Shown piece after piece: positions 14,576 to 22,854 of a stretch of DNA of 64,000 nucleotides. Every line of letters begins with the position of its first letter. The first letter of the stretch is position 1. Position numbers and translations under genes: made by a program. This stretch comes from Mycolicibacterium hodleri (GTDB taxonomy: Bacteria; Actinomycetota; Actinomycetes; Mycobacteriales; Mycobacteriaceae), in NCBI RefSeq assembly GCF_006439015.1, contig NZ_RCZG01000015.1, forward strand, positions 55,880-119,879, read 5' to 3'. Below the pieces are notes generated by a model. It searched no databases, was not told the origin of the DNA, and saw only the letters and a program-made list of their open reading frames with translations.

Positions 14576-15501
14576 ACGGCCTACGGGCGGCGACCCTGGG
14601 CGCCCTGTGTGTCGGGGTCGCCGCGGCCGTCGCATGGGGCCTGGCCTACCCGCAGAATTCGGCCGCGGCGAGCGTCGTTCGGGCGGTCTCAGACGGCGCG
14701 GCCATGACCGTACTGGGACTTCTCGTCGTTCCCGCATTCGACGCCGAACGCTACCGCGGCCAATTGGCCGATCGGGCTGCACACCCGCTGATCGCGGTGT
14801 CCGCGGTGTGGGCGATCTCCGAACTCGTCCGACTACTCATCGGCGCAGCGGAAGCGGCGGGATCGTCGGCCGGCCGGGTCGGCGTACGCACGACGTGGGT
14901 GTTCGCCGTCGACACCGCGGTCGGACGGGCGGGGCTGGTGTGCCTTGCCGCGGCAGTGTGCGTGGTTGCGCTGGTTTCGTCTGGTAACGCGCGTCCGGCG
15001 TCCACCACGTGTGTCGTCGCCATCGGCACCGCAGCCATCGGCATTGCAGCCCGCAGCCTGATCGGGCACCTGTCCGAGAGCACGTTGGGCGGTGTGGCGG
15101 TCGCGGTGCACGCGCTGGCCGCAGCGCTGTGGTGCGGTTCGTTGGCTGCCCTGGCGTTGACGGTGACCCACCGTGGCCAATGGGCCAGGGTGCTGCCACG
15201 CTTTTCGCAAACCTCCCTGGTGTCCGTCGTCGTGCTCTTGGTGTTCGGCCTGGCAGCCGCGACCGTGACGCTGAATTCCCCCACCGACCTGTACGGCACC
15301 GGGTACGGACGCGTGCTGGCGGCAAAGGTGCTCGTCACGAGTGTCCTCCTGGGACTGGCGGCACGAAATCGTTCGGTGTGGTTACCGGCGGCACGGTCTC
15401 ACCGCGCCACCTCCCACGTGTCGCGCACGAGATCCCATGTCGAGTTGGCGATCATGGCGATCGCCCTGACTTTGGCTGCCGCGTTGGCAGTCACCGGATA
15501 G
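14572..15501 (+). CDS. copD: CopD-family copper membrane protein
   Basis: A 309-aa integral membrane protein with about eight helices. The conserved His-bearing regions GVAVAVHALAAALWCG and LVSVVVLLVFGLAAATVTL, with the GTGYGRVLAAKVLVTSVLLGLAARNR segment, match CopD. It likely passes Cu across or within the membrane together with CopC and YcnI. It starts at a GTG overlapping the copC stop (GTGA). Confidence 0.9.
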   Translation: MNGLRAATLGALCVGVAAAVAWGLAYPQNSAAASVVRAVSDGAAMTVLGLLVVPAFDAERYRGQLADRAAHPLIAVSAVWAISELVRLLIGAAEAAGSSAGRVGVRTTWVFAVDTAVGRAGLVCLAAAVCVVALVSSGNARPASTTCVVAIGTAAIGIAARSLIGHLSESTLGGVAVAVHALAAALWCGSLAALALTVTHRGQWARVLPRFSQTSLVSVVVLLVFGLAAATVTLNSPTDLYGTGYGRVLAAKVLVTSVLLGLAARNRSVWLPAARSHRATSHVSRTRSHVELAIMAIALTLAAALAVTG

Positions 15502-15591
15502 CGGCAGCCACCAAATGGCATGATGGGCACCACTGCCGAACACGCACCGCACGCCGACTCTCGCATCCGAAACTGCAAAGGAGCAGCCACT

Positions 15592-16032
15592 ATGGCCGAC
15601 GAGCACGATCGACCGGGCGATCCGCCCAACGATCAGCCGCCGGACGCGGGCGCCGTTCCGGCACCACCCCCGCCGGTAAAGAAGGCACCCGCCAAGGCCG
15701 TCAAGAAGGCCCCCGCCAAGAAGGCGCCGGCGAAGAAGGCACCCGCGAAGAAGGTCGCACCGGTCAAGAAGGCGCCTGCCACGAAGGCTCCACCGCCGCC
15801 GCCCATCGCAGCGGTGCCTGCGCCTGCCGCTGCCACCAACGGCGATCGCCCGGAGATTTCTGCCGCGAAGGAGGCTGCTGCACAGGCAAAGTCGACCATC
15901 GCGAGCGCCCCGACACCTATTCCGCGGCCCGGACCGGAACCCTCGCGCCTGCCTCTGGCCGTCGCCGTGGCAGCCGGTGTACTGGCGATCGTCGTGGTGC
16001 TGCTCGCGCGCCGCAACACCAACGACGACTGA
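15592..16032 (+). CDS. hns: H-NS-like membrane-anchored Lys/Ala/Pro repeat protein (Rv3852-like)
   Basis: A 146-aa protein. An acidic N-terminus is followed by repeated PAKKA units (about residues 28-70, KKAPAKKAPAKK style) like eukaryotic H1 tails, which would bind DNA, and a C-terminal transmembrane helix (LPLAVAVAAGVLAIVVVLLA). This is the composition of mycobacterial Rv3852, proposed to attach nucleoid DNA to the membrane. The ATG at 15592 follows AAGGAG. Upstream of rraA, as in M. tuberculosis. Confidence 0.9.
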   Translation: MADEHDRPGDPPNDQPPDAGAVPAPPPPVKKAPAKAVKKAPAKKAPAKKAPAKKVAPVKKAPATKAPPPPPIAAVPAPAAATNGDRPEISAAKEAAAQAKSTIASAPTPIPRPGPEPSRLPLAVAVAAGVLAIVVVLLARRNTNDD

Positions 16033-16070
16033 CGATTCGGCTGCCACGGCATCATCGCTAGCATCGAACG

Positions 16071-16550
16071 GTGACCATCGAACCGCGCGCCACTGCCGAC
16101 CTCGTCGACGACATCTACCCGGACGTCCGGAGCTGTGATCTGCAACTGCGCGATTACGGTGCCAGGACGATGTTCGCGGGGCCCATCAGCACGGTCCGCT
16201 GCTTTCAGGACAACGCGCTCCTGAAGTCGATGCTGTCCGAACCGGGCGACGGTGGCGTGCTGGTGATCGATGGCGATGGCTCGCTGCACACGGCATTGGT
16301 CGGCGACATCATCGCCGGACTGGCCGTCGAGAACGGCTGGGCGGGGTTGATCGTCCACGGTGCGGTGCGAGACGCGGCGGCGCTGCGCACCATGAACATC
16401 GGCATCAAGGCGCTTGGCACCAACCCGCGCAAGGGCACCAAGACCGGCGAAGGTCACCGCGACGTCGCGGTGACCTTCGGCGGTGTGACCTTCGTTCCCG
16501 GCGAGGTCGCCTACTGCGACGACGACGGGATCGTGATCGTCAGCGCCTGA
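16071..16550 (+). CDS. rraA: RraA-family protein
   Basis: A 159-aa protein starting at a GTG. It has RraA landmarks: TADLVDDIYPDVRSC, GGVLVIDGDGSLHTALVGDIIA, GWAGLIVHGAVRDAAALRTMNIGIKALGTNPRK, and VAYCDDDGIVIV. RraA binds and inhibits RNase E in E. coli; relatives are hydroxy-methyl-oxoglutarate aldolases. In mycobacteria the gene was once labelled menG. Which activity applies here cannot be told from sequence. Confidence 0.93.
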   Translation: MTIEPRATADLVDDIYPDVRSCDLQLRDYGARTMFAGPISTVRCFQDNALLKSMLSEPGDGGVLVIDGDGSLHTALVGDIIAGLAVENGWAGLIVHGAVRDAAALRTMNIGIKALGTNPRKGTKTGEGHRDVAVTFGGVTFVPGEVAYCDDDGIVIVSA

Positions 16551-16562
16551 CCCGCCAGCAGA

Positions 16563-16604
16563 CGCAAAAGTGCCCGAAACCAAGGGGTTTCGGGTACTTT
16601 TGCG
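16563..16604. terminator. Bidirectional intrinsic terminator between rraA and ethA
   Basis: A 19-bp inverted repeat (left arm 16563-16581, right arm 16586-16604) with an AAGG loop and one mismatch. The outer part is CGCAAAA/TTTTGCG, so each direction ends in a run of A or T. It lies between two convergent genes and should stop both transcripts. Confidence 0.88.
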
Positions 16605-16618
16605 GCTGGTCGCGCTTG

Positions 16619-18088
16619 CTAGACCGTCACGGCCGCACGGTGCTTCGTGAAGTGCAGGGATTCCTCGTCGACCTTGCCCTGGCGGATCAGCCGGAGATCG
16701 AAGAAGTAGTTCTGCTTGAGCCGCCACGGTGCCCGTGAGCCCGACTTGGGCAGCGCGTCCACGGCCCGTAGGAAATAACCCGGAGCGAAGTCCATGAACG
16801 GCAGCTCATCCACGCTCGCACCTGGATGCTCGGGTACGACCGTGTCGAAACCGTTGTCGTCCATGTAGTTCAGCACGCGGCAGACGAACTCGGACACCAG
16901 GTCGGCCTTCAACGTCCACGACGCATTCGTGTAACCGAAGGTGAGGGCGAAGTTCGGGATGCCGGAGAACATCAGTCCCTTGTAGGTCATCAACTCGGTC
17001 AGCTCGATCGGCTGGCCGTTGATCGTCGGAGACATGCCGCCGAGCAGCTGCATGTTGAGACCCGTTGCGGTGACGATGATGTCGGCGTTGATGACCTCGC
17101 CGGAGTTCAGTTTGATGCCCTCTGGCACGAACGTGTCGATGGTGTCGGTCACGACGTCTGCGCTGCCCTTGCGGATGGTCTTGAAGATGTCGCCGTTGGG
17201 TGCGAGGCAGAGCCGCTGATCCCACGGGTTGTAGCGCGGACCGAAGTGCTTCTCGACGTCATAGCCTTCGGGCAGTCTGCGCTGGGCCATCGTCAGCAAT
17301 GTCTTGCGCATGTACTTCGGGAACCTTCGGGCGAGCTGGTACTGCGCCGTGCTGAAGACGATCGCCTTCCAGCGATTGATGGCGTGGGCGACGTTCTCGG
17401 GAAGATACTTGTTGGCCGCGACCGCGATCGGGTCCACGTCGGGCAGTGAGCCGATGTACGACGGCGAGCGCTGAAGCATCGTGACGTGGCCGGAGCCGCC
17501 GTTGACGAGTGCGGGGATCAGCGTGATGGCAGTGGCGCCGCTGCCGATCACGACGATCTTCTTGCCCACGTAGTCCAGGTCCTCGGGCCAGTGCTGCGGG
17601 TGCACGATGGTGCCCGCGAAGTCCTCGGAGCCGGGGAACGTCGGGGAGAAGCCCTGGTCGTAGTTGTAGTAGCCGGTGGTCGCGAAGAGGAATGAGCAGG
17701 TCATGGTGATCTCGTCGGCACCGGTGTCGACGGTCACCGTCCAACGGTGGTCGGCGTCCGACCAGTCGGCGGCGGTGACTCGGTGCTGGTACCGGATGTT
17801 CTTGTCGATGCCGTTCTCTGCGGCGGCGTCCTTGATGTAGTTCAGAATCGACGGTCCGTCGGCGATGGACTTGGCCGACGTCCACGGCTTGAACCGGAAC
17901 CCGAGAGTGAACATGTCGGAGTCCGAACGAATGCCGGGGTACTTGAACAGATCCCAGGTGCCACCCATGTTCTCGCGCCGCTCGAGGATTGCGTACGTCT
18001 TCGACGGCGAACGGTCCTGCAGGTGCCAGGCCGCGCTGATGCCGGAGATGCCGGCGCCGACGATCATCACGTCGAGGTGTTCAGTCAT
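16619..18088 (-). CDS. ethA: Baeyer-Villiger monooxygenase EthA
   Basis: FAD/NADPH flavoprotein that oxygenates ketones and activates thioamide prodrugs such as ethionamide. The 489-aa protein has the FAD motif GAGISGIS near residue 11, the BVMO fingerprint FAGTIVHPQHW (FxGxxxHxxxW, residues 157-167), the NADPH motif GSGATAIT near 182, and the ATGLNMQLLGG region. Length matches EthA. Divergent from ethR across a 67-bp intergenic region holding two palindromes. Confidence 0.95.
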   Translation of the reverse strand: MTEHLDVMIVGAGISGISAAWHLQDRSPSKTYAILERRENMGGTWDLFKYPGIRSDSDMFTLGFRFKPWTSAKSIADGPSILNYIKDAAAENGIDKNIRYQHRVTAADWSDADHRWTVTVDTGADEITMTCSFLFATTGYYNYDQGFSPTFPGSEDFAGTIVHPQHWPEDLDYVGKKIVVIGSGATAITLIPALVNGGSGHVTMLQRSPSYIGSLPDVDPIAVAANKYLPENVAHAINRWKAIVFSTAQYQLARRFPKYMRKTLLTMAQRRLPEGYDVEKHFGPRYNPWDQRLCLAPNGDIFKTIRKGSADVVTDTIDTFVPEGIKLNSGEVINADIIVTATGLNMQLLGGMSPTINGQPIELTELMTYKGLMFSGIPNFALTFGYTNASWTLKADLVSEFVCRVLNYMDDNGFDTVVPEHPGASVDELPFMDFAPGYFLRAVDALPKSGSRAPWRLKQNYFFDLRLIRQGKVDEESLHFTKHRAAVTV

Positions 18089-18098
18089 GCCGACACGT

Positions 18099-18139
18099 TA
18101 TCAACAGCGTGTTGAATAGGTCAACAGTGTGTTGATAAA
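18099..18139. promoter_or_regulatory. Twin palindromic EthR operator
   Basis: Two near-identical 15-bp palindromes, TCAACAGCGTGTTGA (18101-18115) and TCAACAGTGTGTTGA (18121-18135), are spaced 20 bp centre to centre and flanked by TTA and TAA. EthR is known to bind cooperatively as several dimers to a long operator between ethA and ethR, so these are the obvious sites. Confidence 0.8.
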
Positions 18140-18155
18140 TTCGACATGCAGTAAA

Positions 18156-18806
18156 GTGTCGGAGGTGACCGCCGCCAGCACCGCCCGATCCGGACGAGGA
18201 CGTCGTTCGACGCGCCCGTCGGGCGATGATCGCGAAGCGGCGATTCTCGCGACCGCAGAACGGCTGCTGGCGGACAAGAAGTTCGCCGACATCTCCGTCG
18301 ACGACCTGGCCAAGGGCGCGGGACTGTCGCGCCCAACCTTTTACTTCTACTTCCCCTCCAAGGATGCGGTGTTGCTGTCGTTGATCGACCCGCTCATCCA
18401 GCGTGCGGATACGGGATTCAAGGGCGCGATGGAGACATTGCCCGCAGATCCGCGACGCGCGTTCCGCGAGGGGATCAGGACGTTCTTCACGGCGTTCGGC
18501 TCACACAGCGTCGTGGCGCGCGCAGGCACCGAGGCGCTGGCCACCAGTTCCGACTTTCGAGCGGTGTGGTCGGCCTTCATGCAGAAGTGGATCGACCAGA
18601 CGGCCGCACTCATCGAGGCCGAACGGGCCCGCGGCGCAGCACCGGTCACACTTCCCGCCCGCGATCTCGCCACGTCGCTCAACCTGATGAACGAACGCAC
18701 GATGACCGCGACGCTCATCGCCGAGGACGGTGCCGTCGCCAGGGACCGGATCGTCGACACGCTCGCGCACATCTGGCTGACCAGCATCTACGGCGTCAAC
18801 CAGTAG
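18156..18806 (+). CDS. ethR: TetR-family repressor EthR
   Basis: Represses ethA. From the GTG at 18156 the product has 216 residues, the length of M. tuberculosis EthR. The HTH region DDREAAILATAERLL...ISVDDLAKGAGLSRPTFYFYFPSKDAVLL and the C-terminal ligand pocket region (FMQKWIDQTAALIEAERARGAAP, LNLMNERTM, HIWLTSIYG) closely follow EthR as remembered. A GTG nine bases downstream is an alternative start. Autoregulation through the shared operator is likely. Confidence 0.94.
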   Translation: MSEVTAASTARSGRGRRSTRPSGDDREAAILATAERLLADKKFADISVDDLAKGAGLSRPTFYFYFPSKDAVLLSLIDPLIQRADTGFKGAMETLPADPRRAFREGIRTFFTAFGSHSVVARAGTEALATSSDFRAVWSAFMQKWIDQTAALIEAERARGAAPVTLPARDLATSLNLMNERTMTATLIAEDGAVARDRIVDTLAHIWLTSIYGVNQ

Positions 18807-18909
18807 CCCCCTCGCCCTCGCCCGAGACATAGGCGTCGGCGTCCCACGGCGGCGTGTCGTCACCAGCGTTCATGTGTCGTGAATTCACGAGCATTCGTCG
18901 GACTGCGAT

Positions 18910-18925
18910 GGGAACATGTGTTCGT
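18910..18925. promoter_or_regulatory. Candidate LexA/SOS box overlapping the Pol IV start
   Basis: The sequence GGGAACATGTGTTCGT contains the perfect core GAAC-N4-GTTC of the mycobacterial SOS box TCGAAC-N4-GTTCGA, with the outer bases partly lost. It covers the GTG start codon at 18918 of the Pol IV gene, so LexA bound here would block transcription near or just after initiation. Confidence 0.5.
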
Positions 18926-20153
18926 GTCTGGCGAAGCGAGCATTCTGCACGCCGACCTCGACTCGTTCTATTCGTCCGTCGAGCAACGCGACGACCCCTC
19001 CCTACGCGGCCGGCCGGTCATAGTCGGTGGTGGGGTGGTGCTTGCGGCGAGTTACGAGGCAAAGGCTTTCGGAGTGCGCACGGCCATGGGCGGCCGCCAG
19101 GCCCTCCAGCTGTGTCCGCACGCCATCGTGGTGCCGCCCAGAATGTCGGCCTACTCGGAGGCTAGCGCCGCGGTGTTCGAGGTGTTTCGCGACACCACCC
19201 CACTGGTGGAACCCCTGTCCGTCGACGAGGCGTTCCTTGACGTCAGCGGGCTTGGGCGCGTGTCGGGCACGCCCGTGCAGATCGGAGCCCAGCTACGGGA
19301 GCAGGTTCGCGAGCGGGTCGGCCTACCCATCACCGTCGGCATCGCCCGCACCAAGTTCCTCGCCAAGGTGGCCAGCCAGGAGGGCAAACCCGACGGATTG
19401 CTACTGGTCCCGCCCGATCGCGAATTGGCGTTCCTGCACCCGCTACCGGTGCGCCGGCTCTGGGGCGTCGGCGCCAAGACGGCCGACAAGCTGCACGCAC
19501 ACGGCATCCACACCGTCGCCGACGTCGCCGAGCTCAGCGAGTCGATGCTGGGGTCGATCGTCGGCGGCGGGATGGGCCATCAGCTATACGCGTTGTCGCG
19601 CAACATCGACCGACGCCGCGTCGTCACCGGGGTGCGACGTCGTTCGGTGGGCGCCCAGCGGGCGTTGGGACGCTCGGGGAACAGCATGTCGCACAGCGAG
19701 ATCGACGCGGTCGTCGTAAACCTGGTGGATCGCATCACGCGCCGGATGCGTAGATCCGACCGCACCGGCCGCACCGTCGTACTGCGGCTGCGGTTCAACG
19801 ACTTCAGCCGGGTCACCCGGTCGCACACGTTGCCACGCGCCACTGCGTCGACCGATGACATCCTCACCGCGGCAAGGGCATTGGTGGCGACGGCAGGGCC
19901 GCTGATCGCCGAGCGCGGCCTGACACTGGTCGGTTTCGCGGTGTCCAACATCGACGGCGACGGCGCTCAACAGCTCGAGCTGCCCTTCGATGCCTCCATC
20001 GAATGCCGCGGGCCGGCCGGCTCCGCTGCGGACCGGCTGGCCATCGATTCGGCGATGGACGCGGTGCGGCAGCGCTTCGGCAACGCGTCGGTGATGCGGG
20101 GCGTCCTCCTCGGCCGCGACCCGGGTGTGGAGATGCCGATGCTTTCCGATTAG
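18918..20153 (+). CDS. dinB: Y-family DNA polymerase IV (DinB1/DinX type)
   Basis: Translesion polymerase of 411 residues. It has ILHADLDSFYSSVEQ with catalytic Asp13, the SYEAKAFGVRTAMG finger segment, SVDEAFLDVS with catalytic Asp103-Glu104, the GIARTKFLAKVAS palm motif and the HhH thumb (LWGVGAKTADKL). The C-terminal QQLELPF (351-357) is a beta-clamp-binding motif. The GTG start giving MFVSGEAS mirrors the start of M. tuberculosis DinX (Rv1537) as recalled. A LexA-like box overlaps the start. Confidence 0.93.
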   Translation: MFVSGEASILHADLDSFYSSVEQRDDPSLRGRPVIVGGGVVLAASYEAKAFGVRTAMGGRQALQLCPHAIVVPPRMSAYSEASAAVFEVFRDTTPLVEPLSVDEAFLDVSGLGRVSGTPVQIGAQLREQVRERVGLPITVGIARTKFLAKVASQEGKPDGLLLVPPDRELAFLHPLPVRRLWGVGAKTADKLHAHGIHTVADVAELSESMLGSIVGGGMGHQLYALSRNIDRRRVVTGVRRRSVGAQRALGRSGNSMSHSEIDAVVVNLVDRITRRMRRSDRTGRTVVLRLRFNDFSRVTRSHTLPRATASTDDILTAARALVATAGPLIAERGLTLVGFAVSNIDGDGAQQLELPFDASIECRGPAGSAADRLAIDSAMDAVRQRFGNASVMRGVLLGRDPGVEMPMLSD

Positions 20154-21154
20154 GCCCTCGTCCACTCCAGCAGCTCTTCCACCGGCCAGGTGTTGACGAT
20201 TCGGTCGACTGGGACACCGTTGTCGAGGGCACGCTGGGCGCCGTAGCCGAGGAAGTCCAACTGCCCCGGTGCGTGGGCGTCGGTGTCGATCGAGAAGTCG
20301 CACCCGATCTCCAGCGCCATCGTCATCAAGCGCGTCGGCGGGTCCCGCCGTTCCGGTCGCGAGTTGATCTCGACGGCGGTGCCGTGATCGCGGCAGGCGG
20401 TGAACACCTTCTCGGCGTCGAAGGCGGACTCAGCCCTGGTGCCCCTGCTCCCCTCGACGAGCCTGCCGGTGCAGTGGCCCAGGACGTCCGCTTGCCCACC
20501 CGACACGGCACGCACCATGCGACGCGTCATCGCCGCGGAGTCCATCTTGAGTTTGGAGTGCACGCTGGCGACGACGATGTCCAGCCGCTCGAGCAGGTCA
20601 TCCTCCTGATCCAGGCTGCCATCGTCGAGGATGTCGACCTCGATGCCGGTCAAAATTCGCATGGGCGCGAACGTCTCTCGCAGTTCATCGATCACGTCGA
20701 GTTGTTCGCGCAGCCGGTCGGCGGACAGACCGTTGGCGACCGTCAGCCGTGGTGAGTGATCGGTCAGTGCGCAGTACTCGTGACCCAGCGCCTTCGCGGC
20801 AGCCATCATCTCCGAGATCGGCGCCGAGCCGTCCGACCAGTTGGAGTGCAGGTGCAGGTCCCCCTTGAGCGCCGCCCTGATCTCACCGCCTCCGAGATCG
20901 GCAGCACTGGAACGCAATTCGATCAGCGCATCCGGCTCACGACCTGCCCACGCCTGGGCGATGACCTTCGCCGTCTTGGGGCCGACGCCTGGTATCGATT
21001 GCCAGCTGTTGGCCTTGCCGTGCTTGTCGCGCTGCGCGTCGTCGAGCTGCTCGACGGTGTCCGCTGCTTTGCGGTAGGCCATCACCCGCCGCGAGTCCTC
21101 CCGAGCACGGTCCTTGTAGTAGGCGATCTGGCGCAGCGCTGCGACTGGGTCCAT
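20150..21154 (-). CDS. Helix-hairpin-helix plus PHP-domain phosphoesterase (Rv3856c-like)
   Basis: A 334-aa protein with an N-terminal HhH region (IPGVGPKTAKVIAQAW) and a C-terminal PHP domain: DLHLHSNWSDG, ALTDHSPRL, GIEVDIL, VVASVHSK, LGHCTGR, AVEINSRPERRD and SIDTDAHAPGQLD supply the usual His/Asp metal ligands. This is the arrangement found at the C-terminus of PolX polymerases, here without the polymerase core. A nuclease or phosphatase role in DNA repair is likely. Its stop overlaps the dinB stop (convergent). Confidence 0.88.
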   Translation of the reverse strand: MDPVAALRQIAYYKDRAREDSRRVMAYRKAADTVEQLDDAQRDKHGKANSWQSIPGVGPKTAKVIAQAWAGREPDALIELRSSAADLGGGEIRAALKGDLHLHSNWSDGSAPISEMMAAAKALGHEYCALTDHSPRLTVANGLSADRLREQLDVIDELRETFAPMRILTGIEVDILDDGSLDQEDDLLERLDIVVASVHSKLKMDSAAMTRRMVRAVSGGQADVLGHCTGRLVEGSRGTRAESAFDAEKVFTACRDHGTAVEINSRPERRDPPTRLMTMALEIGCDFSIDTDAHAPGQLDFLGYGAQRALDNGVPVDRIVNTWPVEELLEWTRA

Positions 21155-21176
21155 GGGGTCCAGTGTGCCCGTGAAC

Positions 21177-21199
21177 GGCGCAGTTCGAAAACTGCCGCC
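21177..21199. promoter_or_regulatory. Inverted repeat before the EspA-like gene
   Basis: CAGTT-CGAA-AACTG with flanking GGCG/CGCC (one bulged base) lies midway between the divergent PHP and EspA-like genes. It could be an operator; no regulator can be named. Confidence 0.3.
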
Positions 21200-21254
21200 A
21201 ACCCACCCAAAAATCGGCTGTTAGGGTTTGCGAACGGGAGAAGGGGGTTGCTGC

Positions 21255-22268
21255 GTGGGTCTCCTCGACGACCTCGGAAAGATGCTCGACGCCGTCGAGG
21301 CACCGACTCCCTTCGACGTGATCAACGGCGTGCGCGGCGCCTGGACCGACGTGCCCAATCTGGCCAAAGACCTCGTCGAAGGCAATTTCCACTCCGCATT
21401 GAATGACGGCCGGAACGTCATCGGAGACGCCAACGACGTAGTACAGGGGCTCGCCAGTCTGGGCCTGAACATGGGCGGTGTCCCAGGGGCGTTCGCGAAC
21501 AGCAAGGTAACCAAGCTCGCCGAATCCAAGGTTCTATCGGCCGCACAGCTGGCCATCGAGGTGCTGAAGAAGTCGACCGGGTCCGGGGATCCCTACCCCG
21601 GTGACGAGTTCCGTAGTTCGAGCCAACGCTTGTCCAAGGTCACCGATACGCTCATCGCCGCCGGGCCCCACACCGATCGATGGGATGGGACGGCCTCGCA
21701 GGTCTACAACGCAGTTAACGCATCGCACCGCCGATGCGCGTCCGGCGTGAGCGCCGCCGACGAAGCCGTCGCCAAGGTCCTCGACCTCGAAGCTGACCAG
21801 ATCACTCGATCGCGCCAGACAATCGACGAGACATCTCGGAACCTCACCGATTACGACCTGGCCACCTGCTGGATGAATGCCACCCCACCCACGGCTGCGA
21901 TCAAATTCACCATGGACGTAGCGGCAGCCGGTGCCGCCATGGCGACGGTCAACGCCACGCTGGCAATCCTGCTGACGAACAGCGCGGAGAATGCGCTGCG
22001 AATCGTGGAACAAGTGAGCGCCTACGAGAATGCGGGCGCGGACACGTCGGGCAACCCCCAGGGCGGATGCGACATCTTCTCGGTTCCCGACGGGGCCCAT
22101 CCCCTCGCGCGTCCCGACGTTGCGACACCGCTGCCCGATCCCGCGGACGGTACCCAGGCACCATCCCGTTCCCAACCGAACACGCCCCACACCGTGCCGA
22201 GTCCCGAGGTGCTACCCACGCCAACGCCAGCCACCCCGTACGGAACGCCAGCACCCGCGCCGCGCTGA
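21255..22268 (+). CDS. EspA/EspE-family type VII secretion substrate
   Basis: A 337-aa protein from a GTG preceded by GGGAGAAGGGGG. It opens MGLLDDLGKMLDAVEAPTPF, with helical segments and HTDRWDGTASQVYNAVNASHRR, which lines up with the WxG-plus-Tyr region of EspA. A hydrophobic Ala-rich helix (TMDVAAAGAAMATVNATLAILL) and a Pro/Thr-rich tail follow. EspA-type proteins are secreted with EspC through ESX-1-like machines, and the next gene is EspC-like. No ESX core genes are in the window, so which system exports it is unknown. Confidence 0.75.
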   Translation: MGLLDDLGKMLDAVEAPTPFDVINGVRGAWTDVPNLAKDLVEGNFHSALNDGRNVIGDANDVVQGLASLGLNMGGVPGAFANSKVTKLAESKVLSAAQLAIEVLKKSTGSGDPYPGDEFRSSSQRLSKVTDTLIAAGPHTDRWDGTASQVYNAVNASHRRCASGVSAADEAVAKVLDLEADQITRSRQTIDETSRNLTDYDLATCWMNATPPTAAIKFTMDVAAAGAAMATVNATLAILLTNSAENALRIVEQVSAYENAGADTSGNPQGGCDIFSVPDGAHPLARPDVATPLPDPADGTQAPSRSQPNTPHTVPSPEVLPTPTPATPYGTPAPAPR

Positions 22269-22285
22269 TTGCGAATGGAGTATCG

Positions 22286-22609
22286 ATGTCGACGGATTCA
22301 GAGAAGAACCTGAAAGTCTTGACGGACCACCTCCGGGATCTCACGACGCTGCAGGACACGGCAGCCGGGCAGATCACCGGAGCCAACAGATCCATCGTTG
22401 ATCCTGGGAGAGACATGTGGAACACCCACGGAATCGCATGTTCCGCAACCAACTTCGCCGTCTCTAGAGTCGAGGGTGCGCGCCGGAACGCAGGTGGTGC
22501 GCTGTTCCGGGTCTCGACCGAACTCTCGGAGAAGCTCGAGGCAGCTGCCGGCGCCTACGCGAACACCGACTCCTCTGCCGCTGGGAACATCGGCGCGTGC
22601 GGGGTGTGA
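22286..22609 (+). CDS. EspC-like (DUF2580) ESX secretion-associated protein
   Basis: A 107-aa helical-hairpin protein (LKVLTDHLRDLTTLQDTAA ... TELSEKLEAAAGAYANTDSSAAG) of the EspC/DUF2580 type. The sequence YANTD near the C-terminus fits the YxxxD/E export signal of type VII substrates. The ATG at 22286 follows AATGGAG. It probably forms a co-secreted pair with the upstream EspA-like protein and ends in GTGTGAGTG, which overlaps the next mini-ORF. Confidence 0.75.
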   Translation: MSTDSEKNLKVLTDHLRDLTTLQDTAAGQITGANRSIVDPGRDMWNTHGIACSATNFAVSRVEGARRNAGGALFRVSTELSEKLEAAAGAYANTDSSAAGNIGACGV

Positions 22610-22687
22610 GTGAACGACACCACCGAGTGGTCCTGGGACGGCGACGAGATCCACCGCGCCTGGGATTCGCCGCTGTTGCGAACATGA
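22610..22687 (+). CDS. Mini-ORF (25 aa) coupled in the EspA/EspC-like operon
   Basis: A GTG directly after the EspC-like stop opens a 25-codon frame (MNDTTEWSWDGDEIHRAWDS...) whose TGA overlaps the ATG of the next mini-ORF. The peptide looks protein-like (WDGDEIHRAWDSPLL), and the tight coupling suggests translation. It may instead be the first half of a single gene broken by a frameshift. Confidence 0.4.
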   Translation: MNDTTEWSWDGDEIHRAWDSPLLRT

Positions 22688-22854
22688 CCGAACACCTGCT
22701 TGCCTCCACCATGCTTCGGCGGCTTGGCCACGATCGCACGAGAACCCGTTCCCATGTCGAACACGAACTAGGTCTGCCATCGCCAGAGACAGCTCTTGCA
22801 GACAAGGCTCACGTCTTCGCGACCCGCTATGTCAACCACGACTGGTCGACGTGA
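22684..22854 (+). CDS. Small protein (56 aa) coupled in the EspA/EspC-like operon
   Basis: The ATG at 22684 overlaps the previous stop (ATGA) and its own stop overlaps the GTG of the following gene (GTGA). The product MTEHLLASTMLRRLGHDRTR... is basic and His-rich with no known domain. Joined by a one-base shift to the preceding 25 codons, it would make a protein of about 80 residues. Confidence 0.45.
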   Translation: MTEHLLASTMLRRLGHDRTRTRSHVEHELGLPSPETALADKAHVFATRYVNHDWST

